Assembly (NCBI RefSeq): GCF_000269985.1
Contig: NC_016109.1
Span: forward strand, 7,281,001 to 7,345,000
Length of the DNA stretch: 64,000 nucleotides
Reading direction: 5' to 3'
From: Kitasatospora setae KM-6054
GTDB lineage: Bacteria; Actinomycetota; Actinomycetes; Streptomycetales; Streptomycetaceae
The notes beneath the pieces were generated by a model. That model saw only the letters and a program-made list of their open reading frames with translations, was not told where the DNA came from and ran no database searches. The stretch's first letter is position 1. Every line of letters begins with the position of its first letter. Below are positions 18,908 through 27,818 of the stretch, piece after piece. The position numbers were made by a program, and so were the translations under genes.

Positions 18908-18931
18908 GGGGGGATGTTACAGGGTCCGCGA

Positions 18932-18968
18932 TGTCAATTCATGGCGTTGACAGTCGTCAATTGATTGA
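18932..18968. promoter_or_regulatory. Candidate MarR operators
   Basis: TGTCAA and TTGACA form 6-bp arms around 9 nt (18932-18952). Overlapping this, TTGAC-AGTC-GTCAA (18947-18960) is a second inverted repeat, followed by TTGATTGATGA. Such clustered TTGAC/GTCAA boxes in the divergent region next to a marR gene are typical operator placement. Binding is inferred. Confidence 0.55.
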
Positions 18969-19094
18969 TGAGGATGGTTTTCCTTGACGATCGAGGCCCG
19001 AGTCCGATCGGGATGGGGGCCGGTCGGCCCCCCACATCGATTTGTCGATCTATCAGCCCACCAGGACCGCCAAGCCCCGGAGGACCGCAGCACC

Positions 19095-20276
19095 GTGACC
19101 GACGACCTCTCCTTCCTCAGCGCCCCCGGCCTGGCAGCCGGCTTCATCGCGGAGACCCGCCCGCGGGCCCACGGCGCGGGCATCGACCTGTACGAGTACG
19201 ACCGCGTCACCGCGCCGGTCGACTCGCTGGTGCACTGGCCGGAAGCGTGCCGAGCGGCCGCGCTCGCACACCGGGCCCGGGCGGAGGAGGCCGCCGGGCG
19301 CGGCCGGGTCCGGACCGCCGGCCGGCACCACCGCCTGGCGGCCCGCTGGTTCCACCTCGCCGCCCTGCTGCCCGATCCGGACCGGGAGCGGGCGGCCGAG
19401 GTCGCCGCGGCGGCCGACCGGTCGATGGGCGACAGCCTCGCGCTGCTCGAACCCCGGGCCCGGCGGATCTCCGGCACGGGCTACGCGGGGTGGTTGCGCC
19501 TGCCGGAGACGGCGGAACCGGGCGGGGCGGGAAGCCCGTTGGTGGTGCTGGTTCCCGGGATGGACTCGTCGAAGGAGGAGTTCCACCGGCCGGCCGACGC
19601 GCTGTTGGCCCGGGGCCTGGCCGTTCTGGCGGTGGACGGTCCGGGGCAGGGCGTCCTGGCAGCCGGTCCGGCGCTCGGCCCGGAACACCGCACCGCGCTC
19701 GGCCGGGCTCTGGACCACGTCCTCGGTGACGACCCGAGCCGCGACCCCGGCCGCGACCCCAGCCGCGATCCGAGCCGTGAGGGGAGGCAGCGGTCGGAGT
19801 CGGCGGTGTCCGTGTCGGTGGGCGGGGCGGCCGGTGGCGTGGTCGATCCGGGGCGGGTCGCGGTGCTCGGGCTCAGTCTCGGGGGCTATCTCGCCGCCGA
19901 CCTGGCCGCGCACGACCCGCGGGTGCGGGCGGCGGCGCTGGTCAGCGGACCGTACCGGCTGGAGTGGGACGCGCTGGTGCCGTTCGTCACCGCGACGCTG
20001 GCCCGGCGCTGCGGCGGTGAGGACGCCGCCCGTGCCTTCGCCGGGCAGCTCGACCTGGCCGCCCTGGCGCCGCGCCTGCGCGACCGGCCGCTGCTGCTGG
20101 TGGAGGGAGGCCGGGACCGCATCCCGGGCGTCACCAACGCCGCCGCCCTCACCGCAGACCTGCCGCACGCCGAGCTGCTGCACGTCCCGCACGGCAACCA
20201 CCTGCTCGGCAACGCCCTGCCGGACTGGCTCCCCGACACCGCCGACTGGCTCGCTGACGCGCTGGGTCTCGGGTGA
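19095..20276 (+). CDS. Alpha/beta hydrolase (FrsA/2,6-dihydropseudooxynicotine hydrolase-like)
   Basis: A 393-aa hydrolase. The first 140 residues are a helical cap-like domain with HRLAARWFHLAALLPD. The catalytic domain has PLVVLVPGMDSSKEEFH (oxyanion region), AVDGPGQG, the nucleophile elbow VLGLSLGGYLAA (G-L-S-L-G), DRIPGV for the acid and GNHLLGN for the His. GTG 19095 follows GGAGG. Between cap and elbow is a (S)RDP tandem repeat (DPSRDPGRDPSRD) that looks like an inserted low-complexity loop. Substrate unknown. The divergent MarR gene suggests induction by a phenolic or other small molecule. Confidence 0.82.
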   Translation: MTDDLSFLSAPGLAAGFIAETRPRAHGAGIDLYEYDRVTAPVDSLVHWPEACRAAALAHRARAEEAAGRGRVRTAGRHHRLAARWFHLAALLPDPDRERAAEVAAAADRSMGDSLALLEPRARRISGTGYAGWLRLPETAEPGGAGSPLVVLVPGMDSSKEEFHRPADALLARGLAVLAVDGPGQGVLAAGPALGPEHRTALGRALDHVLGDDPSRDPGRDPSRDPSREGRQRSESAVSVSVGGAAGGVVDPGRVAVLGLSLGGYLAADLAAHDPRVRAAALVSGPYRLEWDALVPFVTATLARRCGGEDAARAFAGQLDLAALAPRLRDRPLLLVEGGRDRIPGVTNAAALTADLPHAELLHVPHGNHLLGNALPDWLPDTADWLADALGLG

Positions 20277-20383
20277 GTGGGCCGGTGGTGGGTGGGCCGG
20301 TGGTGGGTGGGGCGGACGCGCTGGGGCGAGGGTGAGCGGGTCGGCGTGAGCGGATCCGGTGGAGCGCGGCCGGTGTGCGGGGG

Positions 20384-20860
20384 TCACTCCACCCGGAACC
20401 CGCCGTGTGCGGTGGCGCGTTCGAGGTAATCGATCCACTCCGTCCAGGACGGCTGCCCCCGCAGGACCACGGTCCTGGCCCACGCGGGGTGGGCCGCGAG
20501 GGTGGCCAGCGCGGAGCGGATCTCGGCGGGCGTCACCAGCCAACCGTCGTTGGTGCCACCGAACTTGTACGCGGGTATGCCAGTGGGCCGTTCGGCCGCC
20601 CAGTCGGTCACGACCCGGCAGGCGGACCGGAACGCCCGCATGCGCTCCGACGTCCTGCCGTCGAGGGCGGCCGCGAAGTCGGCCGGGGTCAGGCCGTGTT
20701 CGGTGGGCGAGGGCCAGGGCGGCGGCTCGTCGTACGACAGCATCCCGAGACGCTCCATCGTCCGGCGGACCGGCCGCATCCCGGCCGAGTCGAACCGGTA
20801 CGCGGGATCGCCGGCGCCGTCCGGCCGTTCGAAGGTCAGCTCCCAGCCCACCGCCACCAT
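20384..20860 (-). CDS. Hypothetical protein, about 158 aa
   Basis: Starting at MVAVGWELTFERPDG, the protein has no recognised family. A conserved-looking block is GIPAYKFGGTNDGWLVTPAEI near the middle, followed by a helix and RGQPSWTEWIDYLERA. It is soluble, with no signal peptide. The frame is open 13 codons further upstream. It converges with the hydrolase gene. The 107 bp between them is a G-rich GGTGGG repeat without a gene. Confidence 0.7.
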   Translation of the reverse strand: MVAVGWELTFERPDGAGDPAYRFDSAGMRPVRRTMERLGMLSYDEPPPWPSPTEHGLTPADFAAALDGRTSERMRAFRSACRVVTDWAAERPTGIPAYKFGGTNDGWLVTPAEIRSALATLAAHPAWARTVVLRGQPSWTEWIDYLERATAHGGFRVE

Positions 20861-21098
20861 CCTTCCCCGCCAAGCACGTTGCCGCACACCGTAGGCCACC
20901 GCGCGCTGCCGGGCCCACCATCATCCGGGTGGAGAGCGGGGTGGGCGGCCTTCGTCCGCACGGATGACGCGGCTCCTCCCGGTGACGGACGCGGGTCGGC
21001 GGCGGTGGCTGGGATCTTGGATTCGTCCCCGAGCGCGGCCGTGGAGTGCGGCGAAGGCGGACGAAGGATCAGTTCAACTTGCATGGGAGAGTGAAGAT

Positions 21099-21683
21099 AT
21101 GACGATGCGTCGGACAATTTTCGGCCTCGTGGCCGGGGTGGCGGTGTCCTGCTTGGTGGTGCCGTCCGCACAGGCCGCCGAAGCCGCACCCGCACCCGCG
21201 TCGAGAGGCGCCGCCGCGCTGTACGGATGGGTCGGCCTCAGCCCGCAGAGCGCGCCGCTGCCCGGGTACGGCGACCTCACCCTGAGCGTCGACGCCCACG
21301 CGCAGGGGCGGAGCGGCGGTACGGGGCGAGCGGTCATCCAGCACAAGTTCTCCACCCCGCAAGGCGGTTGGGAAGGAACGGTACGGGTCGAGGTCGACGT
21401 CGACTGCCTGGTCGCGGACGGCGACATCGCGGCGGTCACCGGAACGGTGCGGTCGCTGGCCTACACCGTCCCGCCCGGCACGGCCGAACCGCTCGGCCCG
21501 CCGGACGGTTGGCACCCGGAAGTCGGTTTCAGCTTCTCGCTCGACCGGACCCGGCAGGGGAGGGTCGGCTGGTCGGGCGTCCCGGACAGCAGCGATCCGA
21601 CCGCCCCGCCGGTGATCGCGAAGTGCGAGGCCCCCACCCCCGACCTGTACGTGATCGAGGGCGGCTACCGGCTACGACGGTGA
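21099..21683 (+). CDS. Secreted protein, 194 aa
   Basis: ATG 21099 follows GGGAGAG. The N-terminus MTMRRTIFGLVAGVAVSCLVVPSAQAAEAAP is a clear Sec signal peptide with an AQA cleavage site. The mature part (about 165 aa) is beta-rich with one Cys pair (DVDCLVADG and AKCEAP) likely to form a disulfide. No family recognised. Extracellular function unknown. Confidence 0.78.
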   Translation: MTMRRTIFGLVAGVAVSCLVVPSAQAAEAAPAPASRGAAALYGWVGLSPQSAPLPGYGDLTLSVDAHAQGRSGGTGRAVIQHKFSTPQGGWEGTVRVEVDVDCLVADGDIAAVTGTVRSLAYTVPPGTAEPLGPPDGWHPEVGFSFSLDRTRQGRVGWSGVPDSSDPTAPPVIAKCEAPTPDLYVIEGGYRLRR

Positions 21684-21781
21684 CGAGGCGTGCGGAGGCA
21701 GGAGGGCGGCGGGTCGGTGGAGTGGTGTAGCGGCGGAATGGCGGGACGGCGGGGTGCCAACGGGACTGGCAGGATGCGGGG

Positions 21782-22318
21782 ATGGAGTCACCCCCGCCAC
21801 TGCTGTACCTCGACGTCGACGGTCCGCTGATCCCGTTCGGCGGCCCGGCCGGGCGGCAACCGGAGTACCTCACGCCGCGCCGGATCCGCGAGGTGCTGGG
21901 GCCGGAAGCCGCCGGCAACCCGCTGCTGGCCCGGCTCGACCCCCGGCGCGGGGCGCGGATCGCCGGGCTGGCCTGCCGCCCGGTGTGGGCCACCACCTGG
22001 CAGCACGAGGCCAACATCTGCGTCGCCCCGCTGCTCGGACTCCCCCGACTGCCCGTCCTGGAGGAGCCGGCCGACGCGGATCCGTTGAACCCGTTGGACG
22101 CTCTTCCGCCGGGCCTGCACTGGAAGACGCCGCTACTGGTCGGGCACGCGGCGGGCGGCGCGTTCGCCTGGCTGGACGACGAGATCGGCGCCGCCGACCG
22201 GAACTGGGTGGCCGCCCACCACACCGGGCCCGCCCTGCTGCTCCGAGTCGATCCCCAAGTCGGTCTGACCGAGGACGACTTCACCGTCCTGGAGGAGTGG
22301 CTGCGCGAACCGTACTGA
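21782..22318 (+). CDS. HAD-like hydrolase domain protein
   Basis: A 178-aa protein that opens PPLLYLDVDGPLIPFGG, matching HAD motif I (DxDG, hhhhDxDGxx). VWATTWQHEANICVAPLLGLP follows, similar to motif II (hhhT/S) in short HAD-like proteins of actinobacteria. LDDEIGAADRNWV could supply the acidic motif IV. The substrate is not predictable. It lies alone between a secreted-protein gene and a convergent DUF6183 gene. Confidence 0.72.
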   Translation: MESPPPLLYLDVDGPLIPFGGPAGRQPEYLTPRRIREVLGPEAAGNPLLARLDPRRGARIAGLACRPVWATTWQHEANICVAPLLGLPRLPVLEEPADADPLNPLDALPPGLHWKTPLLVGHAAGGAFAWLDDEIGAADRNWVAAHHTGPALLLRVDPQVGLTEDDFTVLEEWLREPY

Positions 22319-22384
22319 CCGCGCAGGGCGTTCGCCGACTCCGGCCGCTCGGCCCGCTCGGCCCGCTCGGTCCGTTCAGTCCGT

Positions 22385-23599
22385 TCAGTCGGTGTCGGTC
22401 GCGGCCAGGACGGCCAGTCGGCTCCGGTCGGGGGAGAGGGCCAGCACGCCCAGGTCCCAGGCGACTTGGTCGAACCAGCTGCTGCCGCCGGCGAAGGCGA
22501 ACCAGGAGTACTCGTCCGCCGCCAGTTCGACCTCGTCGGTCGTCACCGGGTCAGGGCAGCCCGCCAGCGCGGCCAACGACCGCCAGGCCGCGGCCCGTCC
22601 GGGCGCCTCGCCGAGGGCGCCGCCGTACGCGCCGCCGTTCGTCGCTGCCCAGTGCAGCAGCAGCCACACCCGCTCGGCGTCCCGCGCCTCCACCGCCGGA
22701 GCGGGGCTCAGGCGGGAGCGCCGACGGGGTGAGGCGTCGGCGGTGAGGCAGTCGAGTCCCATGGACGGCAGGAGAGTTCGCAGTACTGACGGCTCGGTGG
22801 CGGCGGGGGCGAGTGGCGAGCGGAAGTGGAAGACCCGGGCTTCCGTGCGGCCGTTGGAGTACTCGGACCAGGCGGCGGTGGCCGAACCCAGCGCGGTGGC
22901 AAGGGAGTTCTCGGTGACATCGGCGAAGGGCGGCAGCGCTACGGCCGGTTTCGCCGCTGGCGCCGTCGCCGTCGCGGGCAGCCGGGAAAGGCAGTTGGAG
23001 TCCGAGCCGGAGCGGGAGTCGGAGCCGGAGCGGGAGTCGGGGCCGGGGGCGGGCCACCATGCCTCGCTCGCGCGGCCGTTCCCGCCGTACCGGGGCAGTG
23101 TGAGCTCCGGCAGGTGCGTCGCCAGGTGCAGCGGAGGGTACTCGCGCTCCCGGTACGTGCGCCACGCGGCGATCGCCGGAACACCCGCCGGGTCGGCGCC
23201 GCGCAGCTCCAGCAGTCGGAACAGGCGGATCCGCAGGTGATCGGAGGCCGGCCCGCTGAACACCGCGGCGAGGTCCGCGGCCGGACGGTCGGCCGCCAGC
23301 GCCGCGGCCTGCCCCCGGAAGTCCCGCCAGGCCCCCGGCGGCAGCATCGCCAACAACTCCACCGCCAAGCCGACGGCCCCTGGCCCGGGCCCGGCCGCCA
23401 CCAGGTCGAACAACTCCCGGAAGGCGCCCAGGTACGCCGCCCCGCCCGGCCCCGCCGAACGGGCCGCCAGCGCCGAACCCAGCCCGCCCACGAACGCGCC
23501 GTCGCCTGCCGCCAGCGCGGCACCGGCCGCCACCAGCACCGGCGCGGCGTCCGGACGGTGGGGGAGCTGAGCGAGCAGCGACTGGACGCGAGCGGTCAT
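22385..23599 (-). CDS. DUF6183-like protein, 404 aa
   Basis: A large soluble protein of unknown function, which I associate from memory with the streptomycete DUF6183 family. It has a helical N-terminal half (FRELFDLVAAGPGPGAVGLAVELLAML, HLRIRLFRLLELRGADPAG) and a C-terminal half ending EYSWFAFAGGSSWFDQVAWDLGVLALSPDRSRLAVLAATD, which looks like a conserved terminal block. An RSGSDSRSGSDS repeat around residue 200 comes from an 18-bp tandem duplication. Just beyond its stop (about 22340-22390) are 9-bp CTCGGCCCG tandem copies. The family name is a recollection, not a search result. Confidence 0.7.
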   Translation of the reverse strand: MTARVQSLLAQLPHRPDAAPVLVAAGAALAAGDGAFVGGLGSALAARSAGPGGAAYLGAFRELFDLVAAGPGPGAVGLAVELLAMLPPGAWRDFRGQAAALAADRPAADLAAVFSGPASDHLRIRLFRLLELRGADPAGVPAIAAWRTYREREYPPLHLATHLPELTLPRYGGNGRASEAWWPAPGPDSRSGSDSRSGSDSNCLSRLPATATAPAAKPAVALPPFADVTENSLATALGSATAAWSEYSNGRTEARVFHFRSPLAPAATEPSVLRTLLPSMGLDCLTADASPRRRSRLSPAPAVEARDAERVWLLLHWAATNGGAYGGALGEAPGRAAAWRSLAALAGCPDPVTTDEVELAADEYSWFAFAGGSSWFDQVAWDLGVLALSPDRSRLAVLAATDTD

Positions 23600-24063
23600 G
23601 CGCCAGATCCTAAGCGCGGCGACTCCTGGCCCCAGCGGTTCCCGGATCCGTGCGCCTTGCAGGAGGGCTGGCGGTTCAGGTGCGGGGGCGGAAGCCGTTG
23701 GACAGGATCGCGCGGGACCGGCCCCGAGCCGTCGGCTCCCATCGGCGGCGGTCGGTGGCCAGGAACATCGCGGCCACCAGGGCGAGTGGTGATGCGAGGG
23801 ACGGGGTGCGGCGGAGGCTGGGGCAGAGGTCGGGGCAGGGGTCGGGGCCCGCAACTCGGGGATCGCCGAGTCGGTGGCCGGGACCGCCGCCGAACCCGGT
23901 ACCACTCCGACAGCGGTCACCTGCGCCCGCATGCGGGCCTGCCCCGGCGCTGCCCGGCCCCCGGACGGCCGGCCGGCTCACCCGGATCGTGCGCACGCGT
24001 CGAGGAAACGCAGCAGGTCGGCGAGGGCCCCGGCCAGGGCGGGGACCGGTGGGGCGGTGGTGT
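23600..24063. other. Gene-free 464-bp stretch
   Basis: I see no supported gene here. It contains the upstream region of the DUF6183-like gene. Immediately after the carboxyltransferase stop there is a 30-codon minus-strand frame (LRFLDACARSG at its end) that would need a CTG start, so I do not call it. Confidence 0.5.
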
Positions 24064-25569
24064 TCAGCGCGGATCTCCCGGTGAACTGGGGCCGCCGAGG
24101 CGGCGGTTGCGGGCGGCTCGGGCGGCGAGGCGTTCGGCGTCCGGGAGTCGGGTGAGTTCGGCGAGCGCGGTGGTGACGGCGGCGGCGAGGCAGTCGCGCA
24201 GTTCGGCCGGGTCGGCACCCTCCGGGACGACCTGGTCGACCAGGCCGGTGGCGGTCAGGTCGGTGGCGGTGATGCCCTGCGAGCGGGCGAGTTGGGGCGC
24301 GTGGTCGCCGTCGCGGTGGACGATCGCGGAGGCGCCCTCGGGCGGCAGCGGGGCCAGCCAGGCATGCTGGGCGGCGAGCACCCGGTCCGCGGGCAGCAGG
24401 GCGAGTGCCCCGCCGCCACTGCCCTGGCCGAGCAGGACGGCCAGCACGGGGGTGCGCAGTCCGACCAGCGTCGTCAGGCAGTGCGCGATCTCCAGTGCCA
24501 CACCGTCGAGTTCGGCCTCGATGGAGAGTTCCGCGCCGGTGGTGTCGACCACCGTGAGCAGCGGCATCCCCAACTCCTCGGCGATCTGCGCCTGGCGCCG
24601 GACGGCCCGCAGATCGGCTGCCGTGACGGGGAGTTGAGGCTGGTCGGGCCCTTGCCGCTGCTGGGCGACGACCATGACCGGGTGTCCGCCGATCAGCGCG
24701 AGCCCGCGGACGAGCGCGCTGTCGCCGTCCAACGGGAGGAAGGACTCGGCGGCGTGGTAGAGGAGTTCGAGCGCGGTCAGGCGGTCCGGGCGGCGGCTGA
24801 GCAGCACCGACTCCCAGGCGTCCGACGGGACGGGCGTGGGTTCGGGCACGGGTAGGGGCGCGGGTACCGGCGTCGGTGTGGACGCGGGCGCGGGCGTGGC
24901 CGCAGGGCGGGCGGTGAGGACGGTGAGGGCTCGGGCCAGGAAGGCGCGCAGCCGTTCGGGCGGGACGATCGCGTCCAGTCGGCCGTGCGCGGCCAGCGTC
25001 TCGGCGCGCTGGACGGTCGGCGGCAGCGGCTCGCCGCGAAGCTCCTCGTACACCCGGGGGCCGAGGAAGCCGAGCCTGGCGCCGGGTTCGGCCAGCACCA
25101 GGTGACCGAGGGTGCCCCAGGAGGCGAACACCCCGCCCATGGTCGGGTTGCGCAGGTAGGTCAGGTAGGGGAGTCCGGCGGTGCGGTGGGCGTGGACGGC
25201 GGCGGTGACCCGGACCATGCACAGGAACGCGGCCGAGCCCTCCTGCATCCGGGTGCCGCCGGAGACCGGCAGGGCGAGCAGCGGCAGGCGTTCGGCGGTG
25301 GCGCGCTCCACGGCCCGGGTGATCCGCTCGGCGGTGGCCACGCCGATCGAGCCGCCGAGGAAGGCGAACTCGCAGGCGACCAGCGCGATCGGCCGGCCGT
25401 CCAGCAGGGCGCGCCCGGTCAGCACGGCCTCGTCCAGGCCGGTGCGGGCCCTGGCCCGGGCCAGCGCGTCCCGGTAGCCGGGGTCGGCGTACGCGGTGGT
25501 GACCGGCTCGTCCCAGCTGTGGAAGGTGCCGGGGTCGACCAGCAGGTCGAGGAGTTGACGCGCGGTCAC
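24064..25569 (-). CDS. Fused acetyl/acyl-CoA carboxylase carboxyltransferase (beta-alpha)
   Basis: A 501-aa crotonase-fold carboxyltransferase. The N-terminal half resembles AccD without its zinc ribbon: GRPIALVACEFAFLGGSIGVATAERI, SGGTRMQEGSAAFLCM, YLRNPTMGGVFASWGTLG. An Ala/Pro/Thr linker (residues about 250-275) leads to an AccA-like half: GHPVMVVAQQRQG, LLTVVDTTGAELSIEAE, LLGQGSGGGALALLPADRVLAA. It would transfer carboxyl from carboxybiotin to an acyl-CoA. No biotin carrier or carboxylase gene lies nearby, so partners must be elsewhere. GTG 25569 follows GGAGG by 5 nt. Confidence 0.85.
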   Translation of the reverse strand: MTARQLLDLLVDPGTFHSWDEPVTTAYADPGYRDALARARARTGLDEAVLTGRALLDGRPIALVACEFAFLGGSIGVATAERITRAVERATAERLPLLALPVSGGTRMQEGSAAFLCMVRVTAAVHAHRTAGLPYLTYLRNPTMGGVFASWGTLGHLVLAEPGARLGFLGPRVYEELRGEPLPPTVQRAETLAAHGRLDAIVPPERLRAFLARALTVLTARPAATPAPASTPTPVPAPLPVPEPTPVPSDAWESVLLSRRPDRLTALELLYHAAESFLPLDGDSALVRGLALIGGHPVMVVAQQRQGPDQPQLPVTAADLRAVRRQAQIAEELGMPLLTVVDTTGAELSIEAELDGVALEIAHCLTTLVGLRTPVLAVLLGQGSGGGALALLPADRVLAAQHAWLAPLPPEGASAIVHRDGDHAPQLARSQGITATDLTATGLVDQVVPEGADPAELRDCLAAAVTTALAELTRLPDAERLAARAARNRRLGGPSSPGDPR

Positions 25570-25788
25570 CGGGGCCTCCGTCGTACGGCAGAAGGGGAAG
25601 GGGAGAAAGGGGAGGGGCGTGCGGCCGAGGCTAGCGGGGCGACGGGGTGCTTGGCGGGCACGCCGCACGGTGGTGAGCGAGATCACCGGTCCGTGCCCCC
25701 GGCGGTGGGTCTGGCGCGGTGCGAGGTGGCGCGGTCGCAGTGGCAGCGGGTCGTGGCGGAACGTGACGCAGCAGACACCGGCCTAATT

Positions 25789-25803
25789 GGTATCCAAGAT
25801 GCG
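25789..25803. promoter_or_regulatory. Candidate NsrR box upstream of nsrR
   Basis: GGTATCC-A-AGATGCG, a half-conserved inverted repeat whose right arm AAGATGCG matches the known NsrR half-site AAGATGC. It lies 22 nt before the nsrR GTG, fitting autoregulation. Confidence 0.55.
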
Positions 25804-25824
25804 TAATTGGCTAGAGTCGGGCCC

Positions 25825-26328
25825 GTGAGGCTGACCAAGAGCACCGACATCGCCTTGCGCATCGCGATGCGCCTGGCGGTGCTGGACGAGGACCAGACCC
25901 CGACCACCCGCGAGGTGGCCGAGGTGGTCGGCGTCCCGTACAACCACGCGGCGAAGGTGGTCAGCCGGTTGCAGCACCTGGGCGTGGTCGAGGCCCGGCG
26001 CGGCCGGGGCGGCGGGCTCGCCCTGACCGCCGCCGGGCGCACCGGCTCGCTCGGCCGGATCGTCCGGGAGCTGGAGGGCGTCGGCGACGTGGTCGGCTGC
26101 GAGGACGATCCGCCCTGCCCGCTGCGCCACTCCTGCCGGCTGCGCGGGGCGCTGCGCCGTGCGCAGGAGGCGTTCTTCGCGACCCTCGATCCGCTGACCG
26201 TCGACGACCTGGTCGCCGACCTGGTCGCCGACGGTGGCCAGGCTGGCGGCGGCGAGGCCGGCGGCGCCGGTATCGGCCCGGTCCTGCTGGGGCTGCCGGT
26301 GGTGGGGCCGTTCGGCCCTTCCGTCTAG
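25825..26328 (+). CDS. nsrR: Rrf2-family NO-sensing repressor NsrR
   Basis: A 167-aa Rrf2 regulator. VRLTKSTDIALRIAMRLAV starts the winged helix and VPYNHAAKVVSRLQHLGVV is the recognition region. The [4Fe-4S] cluster ligands are three Cys in VVGCEDDPPCPLRHSCRLR, spaced as in actinobacterial NsrR. NO destroys the cluster and relieves repression. GTG 25825 is chosen as the family start. The C-terminal 25 residues are a Gly-rich extension. It sits upstream of hmp, the classic NsrR target. Confidence 0.92.
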   Translation: MRLTKSTDIALRIAMRLAVLDEDQTPTTREVAEVVGVPYNHAAKVVSRLQHLGVVEARRGRGGGLALTAAGRTGSLGRIVRELEGVGDVVGCEDDPPCPLRHSCRLRGALRRAQEAFFATLDPLTVDDLVADLVADGGQAGGGEAGGAGIGPVLLGLPVVGPFGPSV

Positions 26329-26461
26329 CTCTCGGCCGGACGAGCATCGAGACGGGCACGGGGCGGGGCTCTCGCGGTCTCCGGCGCTAGTCGGTGACGG
26401 TCAGTACCGGTAAGTAGTGACAATCAGTAGTCAAGTAGCAGATTTTCCACACTGTTAAATA

Positions 26462-26476
26462 CGCATCTCAGATGCG
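26462..26476. promoter_or_regulatory. Candidate NsrR box in the hmp promoter
   Basis: CGCATCT-C-AGATGCG: a perfect 7-bp inverted repeat 15 nt before the hmp ATG, carrying the AGATGC half-site in both arms. The preceding 60 bp are AT-rich (TTTTCCACACTGTTAAATA), consistent with a promoter that the box would block. Confidence 0.72.
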
Positions 26477-26491
26477 AGTTTGGAGTTCCGG

Positions 26492-27673
26492 ATGCTGTCC
26501 GACAAGTCCGCGCAGACCGTACGCGCCACCCTGCCCGTGGTGGGCGCGGCGATCGGGGAGATCACCGGATCGTTCTACGGCCGGCTGTTCGAGGCCCACC
26601 CCGAGCTGCTGCGCGACCTGTTCAACCGGGGCAACCAGGCCGACGGCAGCCAGCGCCAGGCGCTGGCCGGCTCGATAGCCGCCTTCGCCACCGCCCTGGT
26701 CGAGCACCCCGACCGGCGTCCGGACGCCATGCTCGCCCGCATCGCGCACAAGCACGCCTCGCTCGGCGTCACCCCCGACCAGTACCAGGTGGTCCACACC
26801 CACCTGTTCGCCGCCATCGTCGAGGTGCTCGGCGACGCCGTCACCCCTGAGGTCGCCGCCGCCTGGGACGAGGTCTACTGGCTGATGGCCAACGCCCTGA
26901 TCGCCGTCGAGGCCCGCCTGTACGAGGAGAGCGGCACCCGGGGCGAGCGCCGCCCGTACGCGGTGGCCGCCCGCACCGCCGAGACCGCCGACGTCGCGAC
27001 CTTCCTGCTGCGCCCCGCCGACGGCGGTCCCGTGCCCGCGCACCAGCCCGGCCAGTACGTCTCGGTGCAGGTCGAACTCCCCGACGGCGCGCGGCAGATC
27101 CGCCAGTACAGCCTCTCCGGGCAGCCCGACGGTGGCCTGCGGATCACCGTCAAGAAGGTCGCCGGCGACCCGGCCGGCGAGGTCTCCAACCACCTGCACC
27201 AGCACGTCGACGAGGGTGCCACGCTGCTGGTCAGCGCCCCGTTCGGCGACGTGCGACTGGCCGACGGCGACCGCCCGGTGCTGCTCGCCTCGGCCGGCAT
27301 CGGCTGCACCCCGATCGTCGGCATGCTCACCCACCTCGCCGAGACCGGTGCCACCCGTCGGGTGATCGCCGTGCACGGCGACCGGCAGGAGTCCGCGCAC
27401 GCCTTCCGCGCCGAGTACGCGCAGTTGGTCGACAAGCTCCCGAACGGCGAGGCGCACGTCTGGTACGAGCGCCCCGAGGGCGAGTGGCCGGCCGCCCGCA
27501 CCGGCCTGGTCGACCTGGCCGCGCTGGGCGTCCCCGCCGACACCGTCGCCTACCTGTGCGGCCCGCTCCCGTTCATGCGCGCCGTCCGCACCCAGCTGCT
27601 CGCCGCCGGTGTGCCCGCCGCCGACATCCACTACGAGGTCTTCGGTCCCGACCTGTGGCTCGGCCAGGACTGA
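26492..27673 (+). CDS. hmp: Flavohemoglobin (nitric oxide dioxygenase)
   Basis: A 393-aa protein with an N-terminal globin domain (MLSDKSAQTVRATLPVVG, proximal-His region ARIAHKHASLGV) and a C-terminal FAD/NAD reductase (HQPGQYVSVQVELP, RQYSLSG for FAD, ASAGIGCTPIVGML for NADH, YLCGPLPFMRAV, and the C-terminal EVFGPD). It oxidises NO to nitrate with O2 and NADPH. ATG 26492 follows GGAG by 6 nt. Control by NsrR is inferred from the perfect box upstream. Confidence 0.95.
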   Translation: MLSDKSAQTVRATLPVVGAAIGEITGSFYGRLFEAHPELLRDLFNRGNQADGSQRQALAGSIAAFATALVEHPDRRPDAMLARIAHKHASLGVTPDQYQVVHTHLFAAIVEVLGDAVTPEVAAAWDEVYWLMANALIAVEARLYEESGTRGERRPYAVAARTAETADVATFLLRPADGGPVPAHQPGQYVSVQVELPDGARQIRQYSLSGQPDGGLRITVKKVAGDPAGEVSNHLHQHVDEGATLLVSAPFGDVRLADGDRPVLLASAGIGCTPIVGMLTHLAETGATRRVIAVHGDRQESAHAFRAEYAQLVDKLPNGEAHVWYERPEGEWPAARTGLVDLAALGVPADTVAYLCGPLPFMRAVRTQLLAAGVPAADIHYEVFGPDLWLGQD

Positions 27674-27770
27674 CGGCCGGTCCGTCCCCGGGTCCGCCGG
27701 CCGGCCTGGGCGCAGCCCCCAGTGGCGTCAACTGCCCTGCGGGAAGCGGTGGATGACGAGAGAAACGCCC

Positions 27771-27802
27771 GGCCCCGGAGCGGTGCGAACCGCTCCGGGG
27801 CC
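27771..27802. terminator. Bidirectional terminator between hmp and the cluster
   Basis: A perfect 14-bp stem (27771-27784 pairing with 27789-27802) closes the loop GCGA. It lies between convergent hmp and the E1 beta gene and probably marks the left boundary of the biosynthetic cluster. Confidence 0.85.
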
Positions 27803-27818
27803 AGTCCTTCCGCCGCGG

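Noticed and set aside
23974..24063. About 30-codon frame after the carboxyltransferase stop
   Set aside because: It needs a CTG start and has no ribosome binding site or family match.
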